A stretch of 64,000 bases of DNA from positions 8,224,961-8,288,960 of the forward strand of contig NC_135071.1 in assembly GCF_051401765.1 (NCBI RefSeq). The letters run 5' to 3'. This document shows, piece after piece, positions 1 to 12,480 of the stretch. The stretch's first letter is position 1; each line of letters starts with the position of its first letter. Below the pieces are notes generated by a model, which searched no databases, was not told where the DNA came from, and was given only the letters and a program-made list of their open reading frames with translations. The stretch comes from Calliopsis andreniformis. Lineage: Eukaryota > Arthropoda > Insecta > Hymenoptera > Andrenidae. Position numbers and translations under genes: made by a program.

Positions 1-482
1 ATAAAATGTTGTAAAAAATATAATAAATAATTCTATTTGATCTGGTGATGTTTGGAAAGGATATTTATATGAATATTGTTCTATATATTCTGGTATCCAT
101 AGCTGCATGATAAAACAACATAAATTATTTGTATTTTTGAAATATTCAAAGTTTCAAGTTCGAAATTTTGAATCTGAATTGTGTACTATACTGAAAAAGA
201 TACCTGTTTTAAAAAGACTGTTTTTATAGTCAGATGAATATGCATGGTTGAATATACGTAATTGTACAATTTAAATTCTTTTTCTAGATCCAGTAATTCT
301 CACAAGACTAAATCAAATAATTCATCCCACTAACATAGAAAAGCAGATCAAAAGAATACGTGTCGAATATTTTCAACCACTCTACAAATCTGTTAAGTTT
401 CAATACAATGGAAAATTATAGCTTCGAGTAATTCCGTTTTCACTGACTTCCATTATTCTAATGTATGTTTAAAGTTTCACAG

Positions 483-514
483 ACGCGCGCGCACACGCAC
501 ACGCACATGCACCC
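483..514. repeat. CA/CG dinucleotide-rich simple repeat
   Basis: An alternating pyrimidine-purine tract of GCGCGC then (CACG/CACA) units. It is a short, interrupted (CA)n-type microsatellite. Confidence 0.7.
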
Positions 515-734
515 AGTAAAATGCAAATGACACGAGCATTCTTTTATACAATTCTCGATTTTATCCATTCACAATAATTACATTTAGCTGAAGGTGGGAG
601 AAAAACGAACATTTGGCCGCGTGGTCAAAAATATCTTAAACGCACCATAATTGTTATTTCTAAAACCTTTGAGTTTGTATGAACATCAGCAGTCTAGTCA
701 TTATAAAACAAGTATAACGACAAAATCTCGAGGA

Positions 735-975
735 TCAAAAATCTAGGGTTCCTCGCCACGTATCACCTTCCAGCAGGGATAGTATGAAACTTGCTGTTTG
801 GTGACGTTACGAGGTAGAAAGGGAACTTGTCAAATGAGGTGGGGATTCTTAGTAATCACTGGTTAGAGAGGCGATATCCACCCCATTTGAAAAGTTCTCT
901 TTCTACCTCATGACGTAACCAGAGTGTAGATTTCATACCATCCCTGCCTCCTAGTAAACTACGGATCTTTAATCA
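735..975. mobile_element. Near-palindromic foldback MITE
   Basis: The left half contains CAGCAGGGATAGTATGAAA (about 772-790) and a GACGTTACGAGGTAGAAA block (about 803-820). The right half carries the inverse complement of both, as TTTCATACCATCCCTGCC at about 931-948 and TTTCTACCTCATGACGT at about 899-915. The whole 240 bases can fold on itself. No open frame spans it. Class and target duplication are not determined. Confidence 0.7.
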
Positions 976-1955
976 TTTATGGGAACATGTAAACAGTTAC
1001 AGAATGTGTACAATATGCCAATATTTACAAAGGATAATAAACAAAGTACAAATTACACTGCATCAAAGGTAAAGCAAATTTGTATCCAGCTATGTAAAAA
1101 TGTAAATGAAAAATAAAATAAAAATGAGAAATGTGTTTACATTGAGATACACCAGTCTACTTATCACAGTTAACCAAGTATCTCAACGAGAATAACGAAC
1201 CCAGTAGAAGGGGTCCACGTGCGAGCAGTCATCGAATGGTGGTTTCGTCGAAGCGTAAGAAGGAAAGGAAGTTGAGAAAACTCCGAAAGTTTCGACATAG
1301 CTGAAGACAAAATGGAAGAAACAAAGGAATGTTGGCGGTCTGCTTCCTCTTCGCGGTCTCGCGCAGAATTGGAAGCAACTATCCAATTTCTGAGGAAACA
1401 GGGAGTCGAAGGGGAGGAGAGAAAAAGAAGACGCAAACCAGAGAGGAGAGACCAAAGAGGATAAAGGAGATAGGGGCTTGGCTGAAGAGCGAGGTAAGGC
1501 GATGGCGGACAAGGATGAGGCACGAGGTGAAATTCAACTTAGCGATCCAGCGACCCGAAAACTCCGAGTCGGGGCCGAAACCTTTGAAAGATTTGATAAA
1601 CGCTGACGTCACTTCTTACGATCATCCCACGAAATTGTAGGCGGCGTGACGCGACGCGAATGTCGGTTCCACGTCGAATATTCGCGAACTACTTCCAGCC
1701 AGGGTGCTGTCGGAGCAACCTATCCTCAATATGAAATATCGAGGCAAGGGCCAGCGCGGAAAGATGATCGAACGATAATGAAAATTTCAATAATCCAAAT
1801 CCAGGGATCTTTTCATCGATTTGGTGATTATCTACGTCTTCCATGATGAAACAATCGATTAATGATTGTGCTATACATGGAAGAGATAGGTACAGAAGGG
1901 GTAACGAATCTTATTTTTGCTGAATTAGGTCAGTACAGATCTATGGTTATGTTCA

Positions 1956-2141
1956 ATTTTAGCCTAGGCACATACGACCGATAATTTTGTCGGTTTAATT
2001 AAAGGCCAGTTACAGACTGAACAGAATTTTATGTATCGATTGTTCTCTTAGCCATTAGATAGAAAAAGCAGGATTGTTCAGTCTGTGATCGACCTTTAGT
2101 TAGACCAAAACAATTGTGGGTTGTGTGCGTCTAAGTTTAAT
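1956..2141. mobile_element. Near-palindromic foldback MITE
   Basis: The left arm runs TTAGCCTAGGCACATACGAC through AAAGGCCAGTTACAGACTGA. The right arm carries the diverged inverse, with TCAGTCTGTGATCGACCTTT and GGTTGTGTGCGTCTAAG. Each arm is about 80 bases with a small loop. There is no coding capacity, and the superfamily is unknown. Confidence 0.7.
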
Positions 2142-2289
2142 CCCTCAAGTGGCGAGTATGGATTTTGCACAACTACAAGTTAGTTGTATGATGCGTTGTT
2201 TGTTGAATATAATAATCTTCAATTCCTCTTGTACTTTATAGATAGTGGACAAGTATTCTACTTACCTATATTTAGTTCCAAATAGAAAT

Positions 2290-3080
2290 TGCACTAAACA
2301 TTTTTAAGAATTGGAAACAACCTTCTCAAATTCACGGAAATTTTCTACTCACTTAAGAAATTAAAAATCTTTAAAATACAGAGAATCCTAAAAATCTATA
2401 AAAAAAGTATTCAAATTTTCAAATATGTTGTACATCTTGAAAACCTTTTTTCCTGAAATCCTTGCTAAATGATCTTAAATTAGAACAATGGAATGACGTT
2501 AGTTAAGCTTAACTTTTAAACTTTTGAAAATTCTAGAAACATTACAAAATTTAGAAAATTTTACAATATTTAAACTTCTTGTAAATTTTAAAGATCTTGA
2601 AAATCTTAAGACAATAAATAATCGAGCTCTATTCATATAGAAAATTGCCGAATTTCATGACCCATATTCTTCCAAATTACTGAAGGGATTTCAATCAAAC
2701 TTTTACTGCCAAGAAGAAGACTATTCCTCGTCTAAGGCAAGAGACCCTTCCTGTTAAATAGGTACTTTTTATGTTTAGGTATTTTAACCGCAGATGACAA
2801 CCCATTTTTGAAGAAATGAAATTCAAAGTTGAATTATTAATCTTTAGATATTCAAATACCTGTGTAGAAATGGCTACTTAATCAGAATTATTATCATGTA
2901 CCAACATACACAGCAGCCTCCCACTTCTGTATCCCAGGTATAAATCCAACTTCAGTAACATCTGTTTAGTTCCTTTCTTCAATTTTTATTTAACTTACTA
3001 ATCAAATTCTATCATCAATTACTAAATAAATTGAATTCTGTAGACCTTGAAAATCATGAAAATCTCAAAATTCCCAAAAA
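2290..3080. repeat. Low-complexity AAAATTTT / CTTGAAAAT-type degenerate repeat
   Basis: Runs of short A/T words separated by C or G every 8-12 bases (TTCAAAATT, CTTGAAAATC, TTTAAGATC) fill much of this stretch, with a less repetitive patch at about 2640-2960. There is no gene signal. Similar tracts recur at 10980-11110, 16155-16660, 39470-39720, 46690-46805, 50790-50850 and 59985-60090. Confidence 0.55.
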
Positions 3081-3109
3081 CCTAAAAGAGCGATAATAAT
3101 GTCTAAAAA

Positions 3110-3800
3110 TCTCCACATGAATAGTCGCCAACATTTCTAACGCAGAAGATCGAACTCGAAACTATCCAAGATCGGCACAGCTCGCAAGGGGCAGCATCGG
3201 CGCTCGGAACGAAGCCAATAGAGCTACTCCTGACGTCAGAATGACGGATAACCGAATGTCTGACGTGTTCGCGAATTCCCTCGCGACTTCGTCTTAATCC
3301 CAACGGCGTCAGGGCACAGCCAGCAGCTCAAATGCTTGTTGCTGGCGAGCACAGACGCGAGTTAGCGTGGTTTTGCTATAGGTAGCGTACTCCTGTACCA
3401 AAACCATGCCGATCCTCCCTGCTGAAATACCTTGAGCTCGCCAGACTGCAGAGCAAGCTTTGTCAGCTCGGTCTGAGGTGAACACAGCATTAATACCAAT
3501 CCCCCTCTCCCAGGCTATGCCTTCGAGGAACAATCACCCCCGCGCCGACAGCCCACTCCCGCTTCTAACTCCGTTCATATCGAATTCTTTGGCGCAATTT
3601 ACGAGGGAGCGCCGCGGAGAGGAGGTCGTTTAATCCTGAAAGTCAAATCCTTACACGAAAGCCATGCCGCAGCACGCCGTGGCTGGTACGTTTCGCCAAG
3701 TGTTTTCTAACCCCGTGAATCCTTTCAAGGATTACCCCGCGTGCCTGCGCCACCCCCAGGGAATCTTGCGCGTATTATCTCCCGGCGGAATGCTGAACCG
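3110..3800. other. GC-richer, CpG-rich island without recognisable coding content
   Basis: About 700 bases are clearly richer in G+C and in CpG than the flanks. Open frames of 66-78 codons occur on the minus strand but show no family motif, splice pattern or continuity. It may be regulatory DNA or a decayed insertion. I see no basis for a gene call. Confidence 0.4.
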
Positions 3801-3958
3801 ATTCGAGCGGAATACTTAGCAGTTGCTTTGACCCCGTGACTCGGGACTCGCATTCTTCGAGCATGTAAATCGAAATCAAACTGTAGGTAGACATGTTCTG
3901 AGTGTTTGAAGATGTAATAACATAATACACGGTAATCGTAATTTTTCTCAAATTTTAA

Positions 3959-4254
3959 CACCTTATCTACGGATGACGCCGTTTGGCGTCAAATTGAATA
4001 CTGTCATCTGTTACAGATGACGCCGTTAAGTTGTAACTTTATATGGAATAAATTTTTGTTTCTGCGGTTATATTGTGAAATATATGTACATATATCTATG
4101 TTTTATTTTTCATGAAATTTTTTATTTTTGATAGCTTCATGTAAGAAATATTTATTTTTTTTATTAAATACAGACATTTATAAGAAATAAGCATATATAT
4201 GTTCTTCCCGTCTTAGCGGTAGGAAACCAACGTTCTGACCCCGTAGATAAGGTG
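3959..4254. mobile_element. piggyBac-type MITE with TTAA target duplication
   Basis: The element is bounded by TTAA at 3955-3958 and 4255-4258, and its perfect terminal inverted repeats are CACCTTATCTACGG and CCGTAGATAAGGTG. TTAA duplication with perfect excision ends is the hallmark of the piggyBac superfamily. The interior is 296 bases, noncoding and AT-rich. It has a repeated GATGACGCCG motif near the left end (about 3972-3981 and 4016-4025) and an intervening TTTGGCGTC inverse. The near-perfect 14-base ends suggest a relatively young insertion. Confidence 0.9.
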
Positions 4255-4259
4255 TTAAT

Positions 4260-6395
4260 ATATGTTTTCTTTATTGCTGCGATCCAACTCGTTTTTCCTA
4301 GGCAAAAACTGAACTGCTGAAAATGTGTAAATAATGAAGATATACATTCCTATGATTTAGAAGTAGAAACTAATTAACAATACCTAATTTGAATTCCAAA
4401 ATTTTAATGAAACTGTTTTTGAACTATTTTGAACTTGAATTTATTGTAAACTGTTACCAGCACCTCATCATGGACATAGGCGACTATAAAAAAATATGTG
4501 TCTAACATTTTTCGATGTTGTATCTAGAGAAGATGGGGGTGAGATAGTAGATAGGGTAAAATGGCAGAATGACAGTTTTTGCTTGAACCGATAATATAGT
4601 AGATATAGTATAGCAGATATTAGATGGTGCTGTAGAAAATTGAAACGAAATTACGATTTTACGCGTGTGGCTTATAAGAATTTCATATCATAAATTTCTG
4701 AATGAGAACTTAAATAAAGGTAAGTTTCGCATGGGCAGTAAATTTTAGCGTTTGTGAAAGTGGAGAATTGAATATCATATTGTACTTTAAAATACTTTTG
4801 ATATCTCAATATTATTTTAATATTATAATATGAATTATGCTGGAGATGAGATGGTGAATTTGTCACTGTAGCATATGTATAACGATTCATTTGCTTTATA
4901 ATGTACGTATTGTACTGTTAACCCCTAAAATTGCACAAAGTTACGTTACGAAATCAAGCAGACGAGTTTGGTTTTGGTCATAGAAGTCCTCGTTAGCTGC
5001 AATACGCAATACATGATATAAAAGGAAAACAGCTAGCTTGCTCACATGTCCAAATTATATTCAGTACATTAATATAATACTCTTATCCCAGTATGTCTAC
5101 CATCCTACCTAATGCTCGGTTTAAATGGCGAATTTCTTCACAAATTAGTTTTTCATTTTATACCATAGGCAAGAGGAAAATTGTTTATTTATCTATGTAT
5201 ATTTTTGTTACTAAAACATGTAACAATTACAGAAACAATATCCATTATGGATACACTTGTTTTCGTTTAGTATGCGCTATCATACACCAATCTCTTCTGT
5301 CAAATTTCATTAAAATCTGAGAATTTGTATTGATTAATGGTCCTGATAAAAATAAGTATTCTTGTTTTCTAAAACGAGAAGACTTTGGTGACAACAGGTT
5401 CTCTGAAAACGTGCAACGATTTCTACCAATTGATACGAAGTTCTCAAGTGCAATTTGAAGTGGAATCTGAGAAATCCAAAGAAGAATGTTTAATCTGTAT
5501 TACAACTGAAGATTGTGCAGAAGTCTCTCTCCCTATTTACTCAGTTTTACAAACAAAATTTCCTGCTGAGAAAAGGAAATACATTTGATGAAAGTCCCTC
5601 GCAAACGATATTGTTTTATCCCTTCATCAGTCCGTAATCATTTGTTTCAGGTCTAATAGGAAAACGCTTTATGTGAGGAAACGATAAGGCATGAAATAAA
5701 AGAGAATCATCAATTTACCAGCGTAACGTTGCAAATTGCACTAACTAGGGGGGTGGAGTATAAAGACGGAAGTTCATACGAGCGTTACAATCTACGATAG
5801 TGCCGCTTGATACCGTGCTTCCTTCATAAACTGAACTTATTCTTATCTTCATAACCTGAATCTAAAACTGTGTTTATCTCAGCGAAAGAAAACTTCCTTA
5901 GATCGCGGAAGAAAGTAAATTTGCGAGAAAATCGAGTATAATTTTCGATCGATTATTACTATGCCATAAATCGACTAAAACATTTTCCCTTTTCCAAATA
6001 AAACAGAGATAAGGTCACTTTACTGTTATACTTGAGAGTCAAATTTGAATTTTAAATTATGGAAATCACGTGAAGTCATAAAATATAATACCGTTGATAT
6101 CTTTCACGAATTATAATAATCCCATTACTGTTATTTCAATGGTATTAACAAACCCACATAAAAGTCAAACCTCTGTATATCTCTTTAGCGATAAGTATAC
6201 CTCGTTGAAAGCTTCTAATCGGCACGGATTCGGTGCAAACTGCATTTTAAGCAATATCAGCTAAAATTTTATGTTCAGCATAACAGTTGGTAATATTTTC
6301 ACCTTGTAAATCCTGCTGCAGATGAGCGTTTCTTTGTCGTATTTGTAGCAACAAGGACAATTCCTAATTTTCAATTGTGGAAAACACGTAAAGTT
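4260..6395. other. AT-rich intronic DNA, no feature recognised
   Basis: Frames at 4672-4890, 5093-5320 and 5385-5588 are short and show no family motif. A TATAAAAGG at 5017-5025 lies upstream of the 5093 frame, but nothing else supports a promoter. Confidence 0.4.
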
Positions 6396-6399
6396 ATAC

Positions 6400-6466
6400 T
6401 AACGCGGCAACTTGGCGAATTTGTCTCTACAAATTGCCGCAAACGTGCTGCCAAGTTGCCGCGTTC
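6400..6466. repeat. GC-rich imperfect hairpin
   Basis: AACGCGGCAACTTGGC at 6401-6416 is exactly complementary to GCCAAGTTGCCGCGTT at 6450-6465, a 16-base perfect stem in AT-rich DNA. Inside it AATTTG (6418-6423) can pair with CAAATT (6430-6435). A third copy of the TTGCCGC word at 6433-6439 offers an alternative fold. It could be a mini foldback transposon or a structured RNA. Nothing in the sequence decides between them. Confidence 0.65.
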
Positions 6467-7713
6467 GTATGTTTTTCGTATGTATTACAATTATTATTCC
6501 TTTCAAATAGTTAGCAACGTTATATTCCTTACTAAAAAATCTAAAGCACTTGCACAGAATTTCTGTTCAAACTCTCAATTTAGGAGAACAGGGTACAAGA
6601 TATGGTAAACAGACTAAATCATCCTAAAAAAAAAAGGGTAGTTTCTGTTAAAATGAAGACTCGATAAAAATAATGTCCCATTTTCCAAAACAAAAGGAGA
6701 GGGAAAAAAGAGTACCGCCTCGGGTGGGTCTCCTACATCGAATCAGGAAGATCAGACAGTCGACTCCCAAGCGTTCCCAATTAATAGCACAAAGAGGACA
6801 AAACGAAGAAGAACAGGTCGAAAAAAGTTGGTGACGGCGGTTGAATGCATAATTCCTAACGAAAGTGCGCCGTTATGTCCTAAGGGTAGCGATGTAGTTT
6901 TCGGTGGAGCTAGCGGCGAAGGGGAAGGGGGATGGGGCAGGATAACGAGAGGGTGGAGGGAGAGGAGCAGGGATACTCGACGTTAGTTCCAAGCGATTTG
7001 CCTCTCATGCGATTTAACACGAGGGCTATTATAACTTGATATAGATATAATGGCGCGGCTTTATTCAGTGTCTCTGTCTTTTGCAATGGCTGTGCGAGCG
7101 CATGAAGCGTCCAAACTACTGTCTGTCTCAAAATGAGGAATTTTTGCGAAACTTAAAATAAAGAATTCGTGAAATTTTCTTTGCTGGGACCTGGTACCTT
7201 AATAATTCAGTATAAGTAGTACTTCCAATTAAAGTTAAGATGAGCTAAATGAAAAAAAGAAAAATCTCATTGAATCTTGCTACCATAGTACGACTTTCAG
7301 ACAAATCATCCAGCGTAACATCCAGTTATAAAATTGTTTACCTTTAATTGCAAAAATATAGAAATTACTGGTTCCTTTTTCCTCATCCCTTTCAGGTTGT
7401 TCTTAACCCACTATGCTAGTTAAATGGAAGTTCGTTACTAAATTATGAATATAAAAGTGGTATGATATCATGTAAATTATAGTAATAATTTTTAACACTA
7501 ATTAGATCTACTGAAAAAGTTAAATGTTGATATAATTAATTGCATCATGAAAATAGGATATTCAGGCGACTACTGTTTAGCTACAGCTGACTAGCTTCAT
7601 CATAACTAATAGAAAAATTTTTACACAAATCCTTTTATATTAGCAAGTTTGAAAAAGAAACATACCAAGAGTTTTATTGAAATAAATACATTCGTTTCAT
7701 AACATTTCAATAT

Positions 7714-7744
7714 AACCTTGTCCCAATTCTGGGACAATAAGGTT
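7714..7744. repeat. Short palindromic hairpin
   Basis: AACCTT-GTCCCA on the left pairs with TGGGAC-AAGGTT on the right around an ATTC loop, with a three-base bulge. There is no downstream T-tract or gene context to call a terminator or RNA gene. Confidence 0.5.
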
Positions 7745-8890
7745 CTTAAATATATTTTTCCTGTTTCAGACATAAAAAGTAGTAAGGAAACAGCCTTCTT
7801 TCGATTTCGCCATATGTCACGGTGTTAAAATGCTTCAACTTTTATTAATAACTTCTCGATGATTATACAGTAAATCGATTCCATATTTTCTACAGAGTTT
7901 TCTTATAGTCCCAAATTAGTTTTAATCAAAATTTGAACAATGTCTTGAATTTTGACGTTCAGCTAAAAACTACCTTAATTATTCAAAAATGACTGGCTAA
8001 ACGCGCCACCTATGTGTCCGTGCCATTCACTTCCCATATCGTGGCTATGTTCTCCCTCCCCAAACTTCCCTGCAACCCTAAGACTCTCATCACTTTGCCA
8101 TTACTTCGCAATAATTATTTAATGGCAGGAAAGTAGTCAAACGAAATTAACAAACTATTGGAAGTAATTAGATCTTCGAGGTGAAATTAAATGGCTCGAA
8201 AAGCTATTTCAATGCTGATCCCATCCTTCAAGCCCCGTAACCTCATCGTCGCCTTGTGTTCCGGCACCTCTGCTCTGACAGCTCTCCACCCTAGCAAGAA
8301 CTAGCGAAAGAGTCGGGCTAATTATACCGACAACTATTCCGAAGTTTACGACCGTCGATCGGAACGCGTCCTGAACGAAATGTTCGCGCTTATCTGCGAA
8401 TTCCTGCACCAGAGTCTCCTTCCTCTTATCCTCGTGCCACCCCTCGCGGCCGATTTAGATCCTTCTTTTTCCTCAGACCGTTCTTCCTCGCGATGAGAGA
8501 GGAGAAAAGCATGGCTCAGGAATACCAATTGGTAAAACTCGCAAGTCTGCGTCGTGCAAGGAATTTCGCTGGAATGAGTTGAATTAGGGGGTAAGACTTG
8601 AGGAACGTCGACTGACGAGTTGAACACATTTAGAGCTCATCTCATACCACTGTGTCGAATTCTCGATAAGACGACATTAAAAGTGTTGTCAGGATAATCC
8701 ATAACACGAAGCATGAATTGTACAAGAATATTTTTTTTATCATTGACCTAAGATATTGTACGATTTCTCTAAGCCTCGGATATAAATTCCATTGAGAATT
8801 CTTGGAATGAATAAGGAAAACTGCAATGAGACTAAATGAAATTTGGAAACAATTACTGAAAGAAGGATGGAACGAAATAAGCACGGAATT

Positions 8891-8925
8891 TAAAAAAAAA
8901 AAGAAAAAGAAGAAGAAGAAGAAAT
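8891..8925. repeat. A-rich / (AAG)n microsatellite
   Basis: A poly-A run passes into four to five AAG repeats. It is a simple-sequence tract. Confidence 0.8.
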
Positions 8926-9659
8926 TCTTAAAGTGTCTGTATTTGAAAGAAGTTATTTAACAAAAAGGGCATTCTACAAGATATTAACCAAAGCCAAGGT
9001 CTGTAATACCAAGGATCTATCGGTAATAGGAAGCATTGCTAAAATTGCCACGATTTGATCCATCGGTATCTACTTGAAAAGTCTTCTAACCTTTTAACTG
9101 TTAAATGTGGAGAAAACAACAATTTTCTTTTGGTTGGCGTACTTTGGAAGGATTTGTCGTGGGGAAAACATTTCAGTTACCAATAACCACAATTGTGATG
9201 AGTACAGAATTTATTTTTGATGCATGAAAAGTGGGTAAATATTGCCTTGGCAATTTTCATTATACCTGTGATTACAAGTTTAGTACTAAAAGAGCTAAAT
9301 AAGTCATTGCGTTTGAAAATTAATACAAAAATTATTAATTTTGTAAAGTGTTTGAATATTAATGTAACATTATCATTAGACATTATTTTATTTTAAACAA
9401 ATAATATAAGTACCCATTATAAATTACACCAATAATCTTTGTACCTCTGTTAACTCAGTAATATACAATACCATATACTACAATATCAATTTCTTCTCGT
9501 CATGGACAACATTATACTGTAGTTCAAAATAAATGACATATTATCAGAATATTAAAATTAATTATTATACTTCAAACACTAGAAAACTGTCAACTAACTA
9601 AAAACCTTATTCAACAACAAATTTTACCCGAGACACTAGAGACAAATTTAAAGAAGAAC

Positions 9660-10200
9660 AGCACTTCCCGAAGTCTAACGCTATCATACTATCCTGTTAA
9701 GCTTTTCCAGGAAAGCACAGTAGCCAAGAGTGAAAGTCGAGGGTTGTCGCAGGGAGGCATGCGAGACAAATCAGTCGACACGCAACCACATCCTTACGAA
9801 ATTTTAATCACGTGTCGCTGGAAACTCTCAGGATTGCCTGGTTTCCGTGCACACACGCGACCGTGGTCCTAACAAAACAAAACAAACGGAGGTCTGCTGG
9901 TAAGGGCGAATCTTCTGTCCGGTTATGCTCGGCGTGTCACAATCAGAGCGCGGCGCGGAGATCAAAGTGATTCGTAATGCCATGTCTGCTCGGGCGACGC
10001 GCGCGCGTTCCGCGTTGCGGCTAACATAATTAAGCCACACGAGACGCCAAAGTGGCTTCGAATTTGCCCTTGTCTCGTGCCACGCTTCAACGAAAAACGA
10101 AATTATCCACGGCGAATCGGAGTTGGTGAAAGGGGGACCGGTGTCACGGCTGAAACGATAACGCGTACCTACTATTTGCCCGATGGCTCTACCAGCAAAC
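9660..10200. other. CpG-dense GC island in intron
   Basis: This contains the densest CpG run in the first part of the window, for example GACGCGCGCGCGTTCCGCG at about 9996-10014. The island is not open over any useful length apart from a 70-codon minus frame with no recognisable motif. Persistent CpG suggests germline-unmethylated DNA. Confidence 0.45.
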
Positions 10201-10692
10201 GCGAAACCTGGAGCATTAATTATAATTCTAACGGTAAATCTATTGATTAGACAGAGAAGAAAGGATTTGAAATTACAATGGTCTGCTGCTGACTTTCTCT
10301 GGTCGTTTGATCTCTATTTGTTTTCTTTGGTAGCGCAATTTTCAAAGACTATGTAGAATGAAGGTTTAAATAACTGTGCTTTTTAGATTTCTGCCACCAC
10401 CTGTTTACTACTTCAAGTAGACAGTGTTTAACGATAGGAATTTGTGTATTATTCGAAACAGATGAGTTTTAATCAGAAAATTAGAATTAAAGTTTAAAAA
10501 ACAGTAGTATGATCGTAAAATTAATCAAACAATAAAACTAACATGTTTAGGGTATTAAACAAGTGAAGCAACAGGAATATTGAAAAATGAGGGCTACAGC
10601 TTTCTGCATGGCCACGACTTATTGCTACTATTTGTTTATGTTAGGTGAAACTTTCACAGCCACACTGTATCTAAGCTATATTATACATGCAT

Positions 10693-10971
10693 TGTTGCGA
10701 ACACCAGGTACGTGGCCATTGCCTGCTATATTCGCAACGAAGAATAAGAAGACGGTAGAAGCAGACGTCTTCAAAATTGATCAACTGAGAGTTGTTTAAC
10801 AGCTACCATCGCAATAGATCGCACCTTGCATTGTAACCTGTTGAATAAGACAACCGTAATATAACTGTAAATAGAGACTACAAGTGTAAGTAAAGACTCT
10901 GAATATTGCGTATAGTATTTGTTATGTCGCAGTGCGCAGGGAGTCCCCGACTAGTTCCCAGAGTCGTTACA
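10693..10971. mobile_element. Probable solo LTR of a retrotransposon
   Basis: The segment begins TGTTGCGA and ends TCGTTACA, which gives the short TG...CA-type inverted ends of an LTR (TGTTGCGA against TGTAACGA). The 279-base length is in the usual range. The interior is more G+C-rich than the flanks and has no gag/pol sequence beside it, as expected after LTR-LTR recombination. The flanking 4-5 bases do not form an obvious target duplication, which weakens the call. A 70-codon frame overlapping its left part (10587-10799) is probably fortuitous. Confidence 0.45.
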
Positions 10972-11423
10972 ATATAAAACCTCTTATAGTAAAGTTTCAG
11001 GATTTTCGGAATTTTTACTGTTTATAGAAATTTCGAAACATTCAAGATTTTTAAATTCCTAAATTTGTAAACTTTCAAATTCGCAAATTCCTTCGATTCC
11101 TTTCGGTACGCAAATCTTAAGAACGTAACTTAACTATCACTATAAGCACTCTTTTATTTCCGATTTTTGCTGTAAGAAAAGGCAGAAGTCCATTTAAAAT
11201 AACTTTGAACTAGTAAAGGCCACAAGTTTAAAATAACTCTGAAAAAACTCATTACAAGAATTCTTTACCCATTAATAGAGTCTCGATTAATTGAAACGCG
11301 ACTTAAACTCGAAGTATTCTTCTAATAGATAATTTTATCATTTTCTAAAGACTACTAGTGATGAAACATAAAATACTTTAAAAAATTCGTTAAATAAATT
11401 AATAAATATTATTAAAACATTCA

Positions 11424-11720
11424 GACTATTCGACTACAGGTGTCACAAATTTTAGGTGGATATTTTACACATCAAAATAGAACGAAAATTAAAAATAACA
11501 AAATTACGTTTGAGACTTCCTATCTGAGTTTCTAATTATTGCAAAAATATTTTAAATTCGAGTGTAATGTGTCTGACATAGAATTTATTCTACTGCCAGC
11601 GTGCATTAATCAAGTGTCAAATCAGGCACAGCAATGTCAGTGGATTAAGTGTCGAATCAAACACATTTCACACGTATTTTAGGCGTTGAATAGAAACGCA
11701 ATTTCATCTATCTTCGTAGC
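11424..11720. mobile_element. Partial, decayed copy of the TACAGGGTGT/ATTCGA MITE family
   Basis: The left end CGACTACAGGTGTCACAAAT and the block CATCAAAATAGAACGAAAAT match the left ends of the copies at 54367 and 22443. The internal word ACATTTCACACG (about 11660) is shared with copies at about 54583 and 62548. A matching right end was not found, so the copy is truncated or eroded. Confidence 0.5.
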
Positions 11721-11939
11721 TAAATAGATCATTATCTGCGAATAACTGATACTAACAATTCAAATAACTAATTCTATTCTAATTATTAATGTTTTACTTC
11801 CCAAAGGCTTGAGTTTCAAAAAATCGAGCCATCTACAATGTCCTCAAGAAACAGCAGGACTAGTTTACTCTAAATACTCTCCAGACACAATAACCAAAAC
11901 TACTGATCCTGTAACAAGGGAACGCCGTACCAACGTTAG

Positions 11940-12480
11940 TTACTTATATGTACCATATCTCATACGTATCTGACGCACATGGAACGTCAGAGACGCGGCG
12001 ATTGGCTGTTCGTTCAGTCGAGCTCGCACAATGGAAGCCCATCAAAGGGTAAACTTCGTCTCGCGAGGAAATCCTCGTTCCTTGCCGCGGCGCTCCCGAT
12101 AATACGCAATTTCGAATAATCGAGAGCGCAGCGTACTTGGCCGCGTTAGAGGTAACAAGATAGTTAGGCAACGTACACGGTCGAGCGCGTGATTTCACGT
12201 TCAGCGTAACTTCGAATTAGTTTTCGTAACGGGACTTCTCTCGACTTGTATATTCTGTGCGAAACCGCACACGTCCACAGACGTCTTGCGCCCTGCCAGG
12301 GCTCCGTGGCCCTTAAAGCGCTTCCCAGTCCTCGAAACTGGCGGTTTAATCGAATTCAGCTGCACATAAATCGATGTCTCTTCGCGATAGAGCAATTTCA
12401 TTCGGACGCCGGATCTTTGTGGAATGGTAACCACAGGGCTGAAGCATGAAGCACAGGAAGCCCTTCATAAGAAGAAACGA
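11940..12480. other. CpG-rich GC island without recognisable coding content
   Basis: About 540 bases rich in CpG. Open frames of 67-84 codons overlap on both strands here but none has a motif or credible exon boundaries. A regulatory element is possible. Confidence 0.35.

Noticed and set aside
5017..5320. TATAAAAGG followed 70 bases later by a 75-codon frame
   Set aside because: A TATA-like word is expected by chance in DNA this AT-rich, and the product has no family resemblance.
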